NCBI RefSeq assembly: GCF_023544465.1 | Contig: NZ_JALPVL010000004.1 | Location: 248,001 to 312,000, forward strand | DNA: 64,000 bases | From: Paractinoplanes maris | GTDB taxonomy: Bacteria > Actinomycetota > Actinomycetes > Mycobacteriales > Micromonosporaceae | Direction of reading: 5' to 3' | Part shown: piece by piece, positions 1 through 8,880 of the stretch | How positions within the stretch are numbered: the stretch's first letter is position 1 | Layout: every line of letters starts with the position of its first letter | Translations under genes and position numbers: made by a program | Notes under the pieces: generated by a model | The model's database searches: none | Seen by the model: the letters and a program-made list of their open reading frames with translations, nothing else | Told to the model about the DNA's origin: nothing

Positions 1-1253
1 GGGCCTGGGAGGCCGCGGCCGAGTCGCTGCACGCCACCAACAACTTCCCGGAGTTCACCGGACGGTTGTGCCCCGCACCCTGCGAGGCGGCGTGTGTGCT
101 CGGCATCGCCGACGACCCGGTGACCATCAAGCAGGTCGAGGTCGAGATCGCCAACCACGCGTTCGACCTGGGATACGTACGCCCCCAGCCCGCACCCGTG
201 GCGACCGGCAAGAAGGTCGCGGTCGTCGGATCCGGCCCCGCCGGCCTGGCCGCGGCCCAGCAGCTGGCCCGGGCCGGTCACGCGGTGACGGTCTACGAGC
301 GCGACGACCGCATCGGCGGCCTGCTCCGCTACGGCATCCCCGACTTCAAGATCGAGAAGACGGTGGTGGACGCCCGCCTGGCCCAGATGGCCGCCGAGGG
401 CGTCGTCTTCGAAACCGGCGTGGAGGTCGGCCGCGACGTCACCGCCGACGACCTGCGCGACCGCTTCGACGCGGTCCTGCTGGCGGCCGGGGCCCTGGCC
501 GGCCGGGACGCGCACGACACCCCCGGCCGCACCCTCAACGGCGTCCACCTGGCCATGGAACACCTCGTCCCGGCCAACCGGGTCGTGGCCGGCCTGCAGG
601 ACACGGCACCCATCGACGCCGCCGGCAAGAACGTCGTCATCATCGGCGGCGGCGACACCGGCGCCGACTGCCTGGGCGTGGCCCACCGCCAGGGCGCGGC
701 GAACGTGATCCAGCTCGACCAGTACCCGCTGCCCCCCTCGGAGCGGGCCGGCGAACTGCACCCGTGGCCCACGTGGCCGGTCATCCTGCGCAACTACCCC
801 GCGCACGAGGAGGGCGGCGAACGCGTCTTCGGGGTGGCCGTCCAGGAGTTCGTCGACGACGGCAACGGCAACGTCAAGGCCGTGCGCGTGGCCGACGTGA
901 CGGTCGAGCGCATCAACGGCGTCCGCACGGTCACGGTGGCCGAGGGCTCCGAGCGCGACCTGCCGGCCGACCTGGTCCTGCTGGCGATCGGCTTCGAAGG
1001 CACCGAGAAGCAGCCGCTGCTGGCGCAGTTCGGCATCGAGCGCAACCGCCGGGGCGTCCTGGACGCCGACATCACGTGGCAGACGTCGGCCCCCGGCGTC
1101 TTCGTGGCCGGCGACATGCACCGCGGCGCGTCGCTGATCGTCTGGGCGATCGCCGAGGGCCGCTCGGCCGCCTCCGCCATCCACGACTACCTGGGCGCCG
1201 CCGGCGAGCTGCCGGCCCCCGTCAACTCGATGGCCCAGCCCATCAGCGCCTAG
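1..1253 (+). CDS. gltD: Glutamate synthase small subunit, 5' end cut off
   Basis: This is the NADPH-dependent small subunit of glutamate synthase, which feeds electrons to the large subunit for making glutamate from glutamine and 2-oxoglutarate. The gene enters from the left edge; codons run from base 3 and 416 remain, so roughly 70 N-terminal residues are missing compared with the usual length of about 480. The N-terminal cysteine cluster is visible as NNFPEFTGRLCPAPCEAAC. An FAD-type Rossmann motif follows (VVGSGPAGLAAAQQLARAG), then an NAD(P)H-type motif (VVIIGGGDTGADC), and the C-terminal FAD-contact motif GVFVAGDMHRGAS. The gltB partner would lie to the left of the window. The gene ends 13 bases before a strong hairpin terminator. 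Confidence 0.96.
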   Translation, partial: AWEAAAESLHATNNFPEFTGRLCPAPCEAACVLGIADDPVTIKQVEVEIANHAFDLGYVRPQPAPVATGKKVAVVGSGPAGLAAAQQLARAGHAVTVYERDDRIGGLLRYGIPDFKIEKTVVDARLAQMAAEGVVFETGVEVGRDVTADDLRDRFDAVLLAAGALAGRDAHDTPGRTLNGVHLAMEHLVPANRVVAGLQDTAPIDAAGKNVVIIGGGDTGADCLGVAHRQGAANVIQLDQYPLPPSERAGELHPWPTWPVILRNYPAHEEGGERVFGVAVQEFVDDGNGNVKAVRVADVTVERINGVRTVTVAEGSERDLPADLVLLAIGFEGTEKQPLLAQFGIERNRRGVLDADITWQTSAPGVFVAGDMHRGASLIVWAIAEGRSAASAIHDYLGAAGELPAPVNSMAQPISA

Positions 1254-1266
1254 TTCTTTCCTGGAG

Positions 1267-1297
1267 GGGCCCGCCTGGTTTTCAGGCGGGCCCTTTC
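1267..1297. terminator. Terminator shared by gltD and the Nudix gene
   Basis: An 11-bp perfect stem (1267-1277 with 1283-1293) closes a 5-base loop and is followed by a T-rich tail. It stands just after the gltD stop and overlaps the last codons of the leftward Nudix gene, so it can serve both convergent transcripts. Confidence 0.9.
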
Positions 1298-1710
1298 TTC
1301 CTGTACGCGGTGAGGGTGTCCCGGCTGGCCTGAGTGAGCTGTTCGGGAAGCGCCCCGACCCGGAACCAGCCGATCGCGGTGCACTTGCCGGGCTCCCGGA
1401 TCGCCGGTGTGCCACCGATCCACCGCGCGGCGAACGACGGCGAGACCCAGTGCTGTCCCTCATCCGGCAGGATGTGATCGGAGACCCCGAGCAGCGCGCC
1501 GACCTCAACGGCCATCCCGTACTCCTCGTCGAACTCCCGCACGACGGCCGCAGCCAGCGTCTCCCCGAAGCTCACCATGCCGCCCGGAAACTCCCAGAGC
1601 CCGGCCTCGTTCCGTGCCGCCGCCCCACGCCGGGCCAGGAATACCCGCCCGTCGTCGTCGAAGACCATCGCGCCCACCCCGACGCCGATGAAGTCGTGCC
1701 CCGGCCTCAT
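1282..1710 (-). CDS. Nudix hydrolase, third gene of the HD/Hsp90-like operon
   Basis: A 142-residue Nudix protein, a family that cleaves nucleoside diphosphates linked to another group. The complete Nudix box is visible: a G-x5-E-x7-RE-x-x-EE-x-G pattern read from GMVSFGE through REFDEEYGM. The preferred start is the ATG at 1710, because it overlaps the stop of the upstream membrane-protein gene as ATGA; an upstream in-frame start at 1800 would lie inside that gene. A C-terminal PGKCTAIGWF segment resembles NTP-pyrophosphatase-type Nudix enzymes, so a damaged or signalling nucleotide is a plausible substrate, but the sequence does not decide it. The last codons overlap the terminator shared with gltD. 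Confidence 0.85.
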   Translation of the reverse strand: MRPGHDFIGVGVGAMVFDDDGRVFLARRGAAARNEAGLWEFPGGMVSFGETLAAAVVREFDEEYGMAVEVGALLGVSDHILPDEGQHWVSPSFAARWIGGTPAIREPGKCTAIGWFRVGALPEQLTQASRDTLTAYRKKGPA

Positions 1711-2177
1711 GACATGGCCGGCAACAGGACGAAGGCGGCCCCGAGCCACATGAACCCCACCGACCCGACGATGAAGAGCAGGATGTAAGTCTCGTACCAC
1801 CGCCAGAAGTTCCGCGGCTCAGGTGCCTTCCGATACCCCGGCCGGACAGCCTCCTCGGTGAGCGCACACTCCTCCCGCCGGTAGTCCAGCCAGGTGAACA
1901 CCCCGATCACGATGAGCAGAACGGTGAACGCCGCAATGACGGTCACCAGCAGCAGAATCGACACGATCCCGATCTGCGCGATGCCCCGCTCGATCTTCCA
2001 TTCGTCCCACCGCACAAAAAGCGTGAGAGCCGCCCCGACCAGCACGGTGGCCAGGGTCTGATAGATGGCCAGGAACCGGTAGACGTTCTCGTTGACGGTG
2101 TGAAGCTGCTGCAACAGAAACTTGTACCGCTCGACCTCGAACGCCTGCGCCCGGTCGATCTGACCAGGCTCTGTCAC
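1707..2177 (-). CDS. Small three-helix membrane protein of unknown family
   Basis: I do not recognise the family. The 156-residue protein has a charged N-terminal helix (RAQAFEVERYKFLLQQL), then three hydrophobic segments: roughly LAIYQTLATVLVGAALTLFV, a long IGIVSILLLVTVIAAFTVLL stretch, and a C-terminal ILLFIVGSVGFMWLGAAFVL. The middle is a short cytosolic-looking loop rich in charged residues. The GTG at 2177 overlaps the stop of the HD/Hsp90-like gene as GTGA; an ATG at 2189 is also possible, and neither has a strong ribosome-binding site, which fits translational coupling. Small membrane proteins directly downstream of a sensor ATPase often act as the membrane-disrupting or signalling partner. 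That role is inferred from context only. Confidence 0.75.
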   Translation of the reverse strand: MTEPGQIDRAQAFEVERYKFLLQQLHTVNENVYRFLAIYQTLATVLVGAALTLFVRWDEWKIERGIAQIGIVSILLLVTVIAAFTVLLIVIGVFTWLDYRREECALTEEAVRPGYRKAPEPRNFWRWYETYILLFIVGSVGFMWLGAAFVLLPAMS

Positions 2178-5100
2178 CGCGACCACCATAGTCCGGCGTC
2201 GTCTTGGCGGGCGTAAGCCGCCGGCGGCGGGGCAATGTCCGGCCGGCTGAGCGCCACCTGCTCCAGCGCCCTGTTCAGCTCTCCCACCTCCTGAAGCGAC
2301 CCAGCTTGCCAGAACACACGCTGGAACGGTGCCGGGAAGTCCCGCTCGAGGACCGTTGCATTGTTCACCATCCATTGGGTGAGGGGATGATGCAGGTTGA
2401 GCACCCCGCGCGTGCGGATAAGCTTCTCCGGCCCTCGGAAAGTAACGGCGAAAAGAGGCGGAAAAGAAAGGGTCCCGGCGTGATGCTCGGGAGTCCGGTC
2501 GGATGCGACAGCAAAAGAACGGGTCGCCACATCGTACTCGACGTCGAGAAAGAAATGGATCAGTCCGGCCGCAAGATAGTCGTAGAAGAAAGGCATCGAA
2601 CCTCCGGATCTGCTCCAGGGCTCGACGTAAGGAAGGTTGACTGTGGGCCTGCCTCCGGCGCGGACCGCGGCGGCAATTTGATCGACGCTACGCTTTCCGC
2701 CCGCAGTGTCGATCACGGCCTCCGTGTTCCATACCCCATTGCGCAGCAGGAGGTCGTCGCGCAGTGTCGAGGCCGTATACGGCTCCGCAGGGGCCGGGGC
2801 GTGCATGAGTGCGACAGTGCCGATCTGATCGAATGCGCCGGTCAGGCGCTCATCTGAGCCGATAGCGTGACGTAAGGCATGGCGGATGGCCAGGTGCACA
2901 CCCGACTGCACTCCGAACCGGACGGCGCGGACGTCGGAACGAGACACTGACAAGTCAGGGCGTAACTGTCCGGACAGGCTCAAGTTGCCCAGCAATACGG
3001 CGTTGTACACGTCCAGTTCAAGTTCTCTCAGACCTGGCCGGGGGGCGGGCAACGCAATACCGTTGTGAGACCACCAGGAATGCCGACGGTCCAAGAGCTC
3101 GGCCAGCTCGGGGCCGCAGGGTAGATCGATGAGTCTAATTGAGTATTCAGACCCCGCGTACGCCTGCTCACGGACGCCGTCGATATCCAGGTGTCTCTTG
3201 AGGACAAGCGCCAGTTCCAGGGGAGATTCGGCCAGAAACGAGGACCATTGCTCCGCCGTGCTGGCGCGAGTAGGCGCGCTCTCCTCGGTCGTTCGGTACG
3301 TGTCCTTGGCCAGAGTCTGATAGGCGTGTCGCAGTTTTTTCGAATCGACGATCCGGTCAACGGACAACTGTATGATGTAGCGGGCTGTCCCGTCCTCGTA
3401 CGACCTCTTGTGGAAATGGAGAGCGTACTTTGTGGACATTACCGCTTTATTGAGTGTCTTCCGGAGCTCTTCGTTTCTTACCGGCCAGCCCTTGAGCAGG
3501 TCGGCGGATTCATCGTCGGCCGGCGGAAGAATGACGTAAGCCACGAGCTGGCCTTGAACATCCGGGCATTCCGCAACCCGCGTGAGGTTCAACGGGATTG
3601 CTGCCACCTGGACGGTGCCGAGGAACGGCAGGACGTTGTCGGGCGAATACGGCTTGAGCTCAGCGGTGTCGACTTCCTTGACGACCGGCTCGCTCAGCAC
3701 AGGGTTCGTGGTGAAATCCAGCGACGCCACCTTCACCGGCTCTCCGTTGCAGGAGACCGGGATGGGTGGGGCCATGACGTACGAATTGACCTTCGCGACG
3801 ACGGTCGCCAGTTCCGTGGTCGCGTAATTCGGATTGATCCGGACGGCGATGCGAGTCCCCGGTTCTTTGCGGAACGCGGGTGTGGGGCCGCCCCGGCCCG
3901 GCATCGGCCGTCCCTTACGGCTCGAGTCCTGCAGCACGAAGTAGTCGTCCCGCCGGTTGATCGACAGCCGTACCGCCCGGCCGCCGTTCTCGCCGGCCGC
4001 GCGGCTGGAGACCTCCACCCGGTCACCCACCATGAAGCAGGCCAGCACCCCGACCCCGAACCGGCTGATGACCTCGAACGGTTGGTCGGCGACGCCGCGC
4101 CTTCCCAGAGACGCGCGGAACTCGGCCGACCTGTAATACGACTTGCCCACCCGCAGGAAGTAGTCGCGCAAGGTGTGCTCATCCATGCCGATGCCGTCGT
4201 CGTCGACGCTCACCCAGACGAAGCCACCGTCGTCCTCCCAGCACGTGACCTTGATCCCCGTGGACAAGTGGCCGAACAAATGCTCCCGTGCGCGGACGGC
4301 GTCGAAGGCATTCTGGAGCAGCTCACGGATGAACGCGTGCGGGTCCTCGTAGAGGCGCTCGCCGGTGAAGAGCTCGAGCACAGCGGCGCGATCCAATTCG
4401 AAGCGGAACTCGCCGTAGCGGTAGCCGTTGCTGGTGATCGCCAGCTTGTCGATCTCGCCGGGCAACGGGACGCCGCGCCAGCGTTCTCCGCAGTAGTCCA
4501 CGACGCTGCGGCAATGCAGCATCTCCTCCTCGATGATGGAGAGGAACGTGCGCAGGTCATGTTCGACGCCCGGATCCGAGGGCTCGGCGACGAACTGAAC
4601 GCGGTAGTTCGGGCTCCGTTGCGGCGGGAACTCGAAGCCCCGGGCGGCCAGATGCTTACGCCATTCCCGGTCGCTCACCGAAGCCTCCGGCGTCCGGCGA
4701 TCGGCGAGGCGCAGGTGGTCGTAGATGACGGTCGGCGTGCGACTGTCGTCCAGGTCGAGGATGTCCCCCAGGCGGAGCGCGACAGCGCAGAATCTGAGGT
4801 CGGCACCGTAGAGGTAGTCAGTCCGAAAACGCGGTTCGTAGAGGGCGGCGGTCGGCTCGTTGTGGCTGCGGCACACCATCTCGAGGGCGTCGATGATCGG
4901 TTTGTTCTCCCACTGCAGCAAGGACCGGTCAACGGCGTCGAGGTGCACCCGTACCCGGTCGGCGTGGCGCGACCGGCAGTACTGCTCCACGACGAAGTCC
5001 GGCGGAACGCCGCCGTTGCGCTGCGTAGCGAGGTAAGCCTCGTCGTGCCCGTCGAGGAACTCCTCGAACTCGTCGTCGTCGGTGATTCCGGCCCGCTCGT

Positions 5101-5380
5101 CCGCCGAGAACGCCATGCCGGTGTCGTGGAAGTAAGCGGCCAGGATCAGCAGAGCCGCCTCGAGCCCGCTCATCCGGTCCCGGCGCGGGGCAGCCAGCTC
5201 ACCCATCAGCCGAATGACGTTGCCGGCGTGCACCTCATCGTGGGCGGTGTAGTTCGGAAACGTCTCCGGCACGAGCTGAAGCAGGCTTTTCGCGTGGGCC
5301 ACCAATTCCTGAACGTTGGCCTGGTCACGCTGCCCGGCCTTCTCGGCGAGCACAGAACCCAGCAGTCCCCAATCACCCAC
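2174..5380 (-). CDS. HD-domain protein fused to an Hsp90-like ATPase
   Basis: A 1068-residue protein with two recognisable parts. Residues about 40-215 form an HD phosphohydrolase-like domain: H47-D48 and H51, then H85-D86 in the FHDTGMAF segment, H173 in SHNEP, and Asp residues in LGDILDLDD. Residues about 330-560 form a GHKL/Hsp90-type ATPase: the N-box IRELLQNAFDA (E353, N357, D360), the G1 box DDDGIGM at 394-399, and the Hsp90-like G2 segment ISRFGVGVLACFMVGD at 438-453. The C-terminal 500 residues are unrecognised. The start is GTG at 5380 with an excellent GGAGGGG site upstream. It is the first gene of a tight operon with the membrane and Nudix genes. Its 3' half is visibly poorer in G+C than its neighbours, suggesting transfer. 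The biological role is not established. Confidence 0.88.
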   Translation of the reverse strand: MGDWGLLGSVLAEKAGQRDQANVQELVAHAKSLLQLVPETFPNYTAHDEVHAGNVIRLMGELAAPRRDRMSGLEAALLILAAYFHDTGMAFSADERAGITDDDEFEEFLDGHDEAYLATQRNGGVPPDFVVEQYCRSRHADRVRVHLDAVDRSLLQWENKPIIDALEMVCRSHNEPTAALYEPRFRTDYLYGADLRFCAVALRLGDILDLDDSRTPTVIYDHLRLADRRTPEASVSDREWRKHLAARGFEFPPQRSPNYRVQFVAEPSDPGVEHDLRTFLSIIEEEMLHCRSVVDYCGERWRGVPLPGEIDKLAITSNGYRYGEFRFELDRAAVLELFTGERLYEDPHAFIRELLQNAFDAVRAREHLFGHLSTGIKVTCWEDDGGFVWVSVDDDGIGMDEHTLRDYFLRVGKSYYRSAEFRASLGRRGVADQPFEVISRFGVGVLACFMVGDRVEVSSRAAGENGGRAVRLSINRRDDYFVLQDSSRKGRPMPGRGGPTPAFRKEPGTRIAVRINPNYATTELATVVAKVNSYVMAPPIPVSCNGEPVKVASLDFTTNPVLSEPVVKEVDTAELKPYSPDNVLPFLGTVQVAAIPLNLTRVAECPDVQGQLVAYVILPPADDESADLLKGWPVRNEELRKTLNKAVMSTKYALHFHKRSYEDGTARYIIQLSVDRIVDSKKLRHAYQTLAKDTYRTTEESAPTRASTAEQWSSFLAESPLELALVLKRHLDIDGVREQAYAGSEYSIRLIDLPCGPELAELLDRRHSWWSHNGIALPAPRPGLRELELDVYNAVLLGNLSLSGQLRPDLSVSRSDVRAVRFGVQSGVHLAIRHALRHAIGSDERLTGAFDQIGTVALMHAPAPAEPYTASTLRDDLLLRNGVWNTEAVIDTAGGKRSVDQIAAAVRAGGRPTVNLPYVEPWSRSGGSMPFFYDYLAAGLIHFFLDVEYDVATRSFAVASDRTPEHHAGTLSFPPLFAVTFRGPEKLIRTRGVLNLHHPLTQWMVNNATVLERDFPAPFQRVFWQAGSLQEVGELNRALEQVALSRPDIAPPPAAYARQDDAGLWWSR

Positions 5381-5679
5381 CAGAGCCCCTCCGGATCACG
5401 CGGGCACGAACACGGCAATACGGAATGTAGTCGGTGCATTGTCAGCTGGCGATGGTCCGTCCATCCACCCGGTTGATGCTCATGAGGGCGTTGCGGGAGG
5501 GGAGTCGAAGCCGGGCCGATAAGGTGAAGGTGCGGTCGTTGAAGCCCGTGGACAAGCGCAGCGCAGCGCGCCGGTTCCTGTTGCGGGAGCCCGAGCAGCC
5601 TCGCCGCCGCCCGACAGACGCAGTTCACCCCGAGTACGGGGGTCGGCCGCCAGGCCGATGAGAAAGAGAGACTAGCCTG
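5381..5679. other. Divergent intergenic region between the HD/Hsp90-like operon and pyk
   Basis: 299 bases without a convincing gene. It must hold the promoter of the leftward operon and that of pyk. I see only the GGAGGGG ribosome-binding site of the leftward gene at its left edge and a purine-rich AAAGAGAG ahead of pyk; no clear -35/-10 pair stands out. Confidence 0.6.
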
Positions 5680-7119
5680 ATGGCCGTGACACGCCGCGTA
5701 AAAATCGTCTGCACCATGGGGCCCGCGACCGCCTCCCCCGAGCGCATGCTCGGGCTTGTCGAGGCCGGCATGGACGTGGCCCGGATGAACTTCAGCCACG
5801 GCAGCCACGAGGACCACCAAAAGGTGTATGACCTCGTGCGCAGCACCGCCGAGCAAACCGGGCGCGCCGTCGCCGTGCTCGCCGACCTGCAGGGGCCCAA
5901 GATCCGGCTCGGCAAGTTCGCCGACGGGCCGCACGTCTGGAACACCGGCGACCTGGTCACCATCACCAGCGAGGACATCCTCGGCACCCGGGAGCGGGTC
6001 TCCTGCACCTACACCAAGCTGCCGCTGGAGGTGAAGCCCGGCGACCGCCTGCTCATCGACGACGGCAAGGTCGCCGTGGAGGTCACCGCGATCGACGACC
6101 ACACCGACATCCGCTGCCTGGTCGTCGAGGGCGGCCCGGTCAGCAACAACAAGGGCGTCTCGCTGCCCAACGTCGCCGTCAGCGTCCCCGCCCTCAGCGA
6201 CAAGGACGCCGAGGACCTGCGCTTCGCCCTCGGCCTGGGCTGCGACATCGTGGCCCTGTCGTTCGTGCGCTCGCCCGACGACATCAAGCTCGTCCACGAG
6301 ATCATGGCCGAGGAGGGACGCATCGTCCCGGTCATCGCCAAGGTCGAGAAGCCCGAGGCGGTCGAGCACCTCGAAGCGATCGTGCTCGCCTTCGACGGCG
6401 TCATGGTGGCCCGCGGCGACCTCGGCGTCGAGCTCCCGCTCGACCAGGTCCCGCTGGTGCAGAAACGCGCCGTCCAGCTCTGCCGCGAGAACGCCAAGCC
6501 GGTCATCGTGGCCACCCAGATGCTCGACTCGATGATCGAGAACTCCCGGCCGACCCGCGCCGAGGCGTCCGACGTGGCCAACGCCGTGCTCGACGGCACC
6601 GACGCCGTGATGCTCTCCGGTGAGACCTCCGTGGGCAAATACCCGGTGCTCACGGTCAGCACCATGGCCAAGATCGTCACCACCACCGAGGGCGGCTCCA
6701 TCCCGGTCCCGCGGCTGCAGCACGACCCGCGCACCCACGGCGGCGCCCTCACCGTCGCCGCGTCGCAGATCGCCCGCAACATCGGCGCCAAGGCCCTCGT
6801 CGCCTTCTCGCAGACCGGCGACACCGTCCGCCGCCTGGCCCGCCTGCACTGCGAGCTGCCGCTCTACGCGTTCACCCCGGTCCCCGAGGTGCGCAACCAG
6901 CTCGCCGTCGCCTGGGGCGTGGAAACGTTCCTCACCGACTTCGTGCAGCACACCGACGACATGTTCCGGCAGGTCGACGCCAAGATGCTCGGCCTCGGCC
7001 TGGCCAAGCCGGGCGACTACGTCGTCGTCGTGGCCGGCTCCCCGCCCAACGCGCCCGGCTCCACCAACACCCTGCGCGTGCACCGGCTCGGCGACCTCGT
7101 CGACCCCGCCACGCTGTGA
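5680..7119 (+). CDS. pyk: Pyruvate kinase
   Basis: Catalyses the last step of glycolysis, phosphoenolpyruvate plus ADP to pyruvate plus ATP. The 479-residue length is typical for bacteria. The N-terminal signature KIVCTMGPATAS opens the barrel, ARMNFSHGSHEDH follows, and the active-site segment MVARGDLGVELPLDQVP and the RPTRAEASDVANAVLDG loop with AVMLSGETSVGKYP are intact. The C-terminal allosteric domain is present. The stop overlaps the start of tesB by four bases (GTGA), so the two are co-transcribed. The other glycolytic genes in the window, gap and pgk, lie 57 kb away. Confidence 0.98.
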   Translation: MAVTRRVKIVCTMGPATASPERMLGLVEAGMDVARMNFSHGSHEDHQKVYDLVRSTAEQTGRAVAVLADLQGPKIRLGKFADGPHVWNTGDLVTITSEDILGTRERVSCTYTKLPLEVKPGDRLLIDDGKVAVEVTAIDDHTDIRCLVVEGGPVSNNKGVSLPNVAVSVPALSDKDAEDLRFALGLGCDIVALSFVRSPDDIKLVHEIMAEEGRIVPVIAKVEKPEAVEHLEAIVLAFDGVMVARGDLGVELPLDQVPLVQKRAVQLCRENAKPVIVATQMLDSMIENSRPTRAEASDVANAVLDGTDAVMLSGETSVGKYPVLTVSTMAKIVTTTEGGSIPVPRLQHDPRTHGGALTVAASQIARNIGAKALVAFSQTGDTVRRLARLHCELPLYAFTPVPEVRNQLAVAWGVETFLTDFVQHTDDMFRQVDAKMLGLGLAKPGDYVVVVAGSPPNAPGSTNTLRVHRLGDLVDPATL

Positions 7120-8000
7120 CCGAACCGCTGAGCGGGCAAGCCGCCGTCGACCAGCTGCTCGAGGTCCTCGACCTCAAGCAGCTGGACCCGGCCACCTTCG
7201 TCGGGGAAAGCCCGCAGACCGGCGCCCAGCGTGTCTTCGGCGGGCAGGTCGCCGGTCAGGCCCTCGTCGCCGCCGGCCGCACCGTCGACCCCGAACGCAC
7301 CGTGCACTCCCTGCACGGCTACTTCGTGCGGCCCGGCGACCCGACCGAGCCGATCACGTTCGCCGTCGAGACCATCCGCGACGGACGCTCCTTCTCGGTG
7401 CGGCGGTCCACCGCCGAGCAACACGGCAAGACCATCTTCTTCATGTCGGCGTCCTTCCAGGTCCGCGAGGTCGGCCTCGACCACCACACCGCGGCCCCCG
7501 ACGACGTCCCCGGCCCCGACGAGGTCCAGACGATGGCCGACTGGGTGCGCAAATACCCCAGCCGGCGAGCCTCCTTCAACGCCGCCCCGCGCGCCGTCGA
7601 CGTCCGCTACGTCAACGACCCCGGCTGGGTGCCCCCGGGTGACCGCAACGCCAGCGAACAACAACGGGTCTGGATGCGCGTCAACGGCACCCTGCCCGAC
7701 GACCCGCTCATCCACGCCTGCGCCCTGACGTACGCCAGCGACCTGTCACTGCTCGACTCGGTGCTCTCCGTCCACGGCGAAAGCTGGGGCCCCGGCGGCG
7801 TCATCGGCGCCAGCCTCGACCACGCCCTCTGGTTCCACCGGCCGTTCCGCGCCGACAACTGGTTCCTCTACGACTGCACCAGCCCCTCCGCCAGCGGCAG
7901 CCGCGGCCTGGCCGGCGGCCGGATGTACACCGAGGACGGCGTACACATCGCCAGCGCCGTACAGGAAGGCCTGCTCAGACGGGTCGGCGAGCGCAAATAA
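7116..8000 (+). CDS. tesB: Acyl-CoA thioesterase II
   Basis: A 294-residue TesB-type thioesterase that hydrolyses acyl-CoA to free acid and CoA. It has the two hotdog domains of the family: the first with QRVFGGQVAGQALVAA and YFVRPGDPTEPI, the second with YASDLSLLDS, SLDHALWFHRPFRADNWFLY and the closing SRGLAGGRMYTEDG and QEGLLR. The Asp of YASDLSLLDS and the Gln of QEGLLR correspond to the catalytic Asp/Gln of the family. The GTG start overlaps the pyk stop by four bases, so translation is probably coupled; pairing with pyk is a common actinobacterial arrangement. Confidence 0.96.
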   Translation: MTEPLSGQAAVDQLLEVLDLKQLDPATFVGESPQTGAQRVFGGQVAGQALVAAGRTVDPERTVHSLHGYFVRPGDPTEPITFAVETIRDGRSFSVRRSTAEQHGKTIFFMSASFQVREVGLDHHTAAPDDVPGPDEVQTMADWVRKYPSRRASFNAAPRAVDVRYVNDPGWVPPGDRNASEQQRVWMRVNGTLPDDPLIHACALTYASDLSLLDSVLSVHGESWGPGGVIGASLDHALWFHRPFRADNWFLYDCTSPSASGSRGLAGGRMYTEDGVHIASAVQEGLLRRVGERK

Positions 8001-8006
8001 CCGGGA

Positions 8007-8069
8007 GCCCCGCCCGGCCCGGACCCCGGCCCGGCGACTGGCCGACAACGGATCCCGGCCCGGCGGGGC
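8007..8069. terminator. Inverted repeat between convergent tesB and the DUF308-type gene
   Basis: Arms 8007-8019 and 8057-8069 pair over 13 bases with one mismatch, with further GC-rich pairing possible inside. Its place between two convergent 3' ends suggests a bidirectional terminator. There is no T tract. Confidence 0.5.
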
Positions 8070-8085
8070 AGGGGAGACCAAAGCT

Positions 8086-8763
8086 CTAACGTTCGACAGC
8101 ATCCGGCTCGTGAAGGGCCTCGGCCCGATGCCGCGGATGCGCCTCGAAATCCGCCAGACCAGCCGAATAACCAGCCACGCCGGCCGCCCGCTCCGGCGGC
8201 AACCGCAACACGTCCTGCCGCGCCGCGGACACCTCCCGCAACCGCAACCCGGTCACCAGATCAGCCACCGCCCGCAACAAACCCAGCGCACCCAACGTCA
8301 CAATCACCGGGTCAGCGGCCCGAGCCAGCGGCCCCGCGGCATAAAACCCCAGGCCGGCCTGCAAAACCCCCAACGTCACCATCAGGCCCCAGGTCCGGTC
8401 GGTGCCCCGATTCATCGTCGCCACCGCGATGTCCACCGCACCCCGCACCATCAGGAACCACCCGACCAGCGACACCGTCGTCGCATAAGTCGAACCCTGA
8501 TCCAGCAGCACCACCACACCGGTCGCCGTGAACAACGCCGCCATCGACGCGTTCACCCACCACGTCCTCGTCCCGGCGAGCGCCCGCACCACCTCACACA
8601 AGGCACCGAAGAAAATCACCGGACCAGCCACCGCCACCACATCGGCCGGCTCCAGCCGCAATACACTCCACCCGATCGCCAGCCACGCCACCCCGGCGAA
8701 CAGCAGAAACCCCCACATGCTCTCGCGCATCGCAGACAGGGGCGAAGAACCGGACCACAACAT
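8086..8763 (-). CDS. DUF308/HdeD-type multispanning membrane protein
   Basis: A 225-residue integral membrane protein with about six hydrophobic helices, among them FLLFAGVAWLAIGWSVL, VAVAGPVIFFGALCEVV, ASMAALFTATGVVVLL and TVSLVGWFLMVRGAVDI. The repeating pattern of paired helices with G-x-x-x-RG-x-x-DI resembles the HdeD/DUF308 family, whose role in acid or general stress is only partly known. I chose the ATG at 8763 because GGAGG precedes it closely; an in-frame ATG at 8793 is possible. The tail after the last helix is Arg- and Ala-rich and hydrophilic. It is transcribed divergently from the ECF sigma factor gene, with 117 bases between the two starts, and could be part of its stimulus or output. 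Confidence 0.75.
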   Translation of the reverse strand: MLWSGSSPLSAMRESMWGFLLFAGVAWLAIGWSVLRLEPADVVAVAGPVIFFGALCEVVRALAGTRTWWVNASMAALFTATGVVVLLDQGSTYATTVSLVGWFLMVRGAVDIAVATMNRGTDRTWGLMVTLGVLQAGLGFYAAGPLARAADPVIVTLGALGLLRAVADLVTGLRLREVSAARQDVLRLPPERAAGVAGYSAGLADFEAHPRHRAEALHEPDAVER

Positions 8764-8880
8764 GAGGCCTCCAGCCGAACGTGTCCCTGCCATGACAACA
8801 TCCGGCCGACCCCCGAACCCGAGGTTCACGCAGATTCACAGCCGGGTACCAGACGAGCGCTCCCACCCTCCGGAGAGGCC

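Noticed and set aside
5206..7083. A 625-codon leftward open frame opposite pyk
   Set aside because: It is a frame opened by the GC-rich third positions of pyk on the other strand; its translation is His/Gly/Asp-rich without any family pattern. Similar long antisense frames lie under polA, uvrA, uvrC, sulP and typA.
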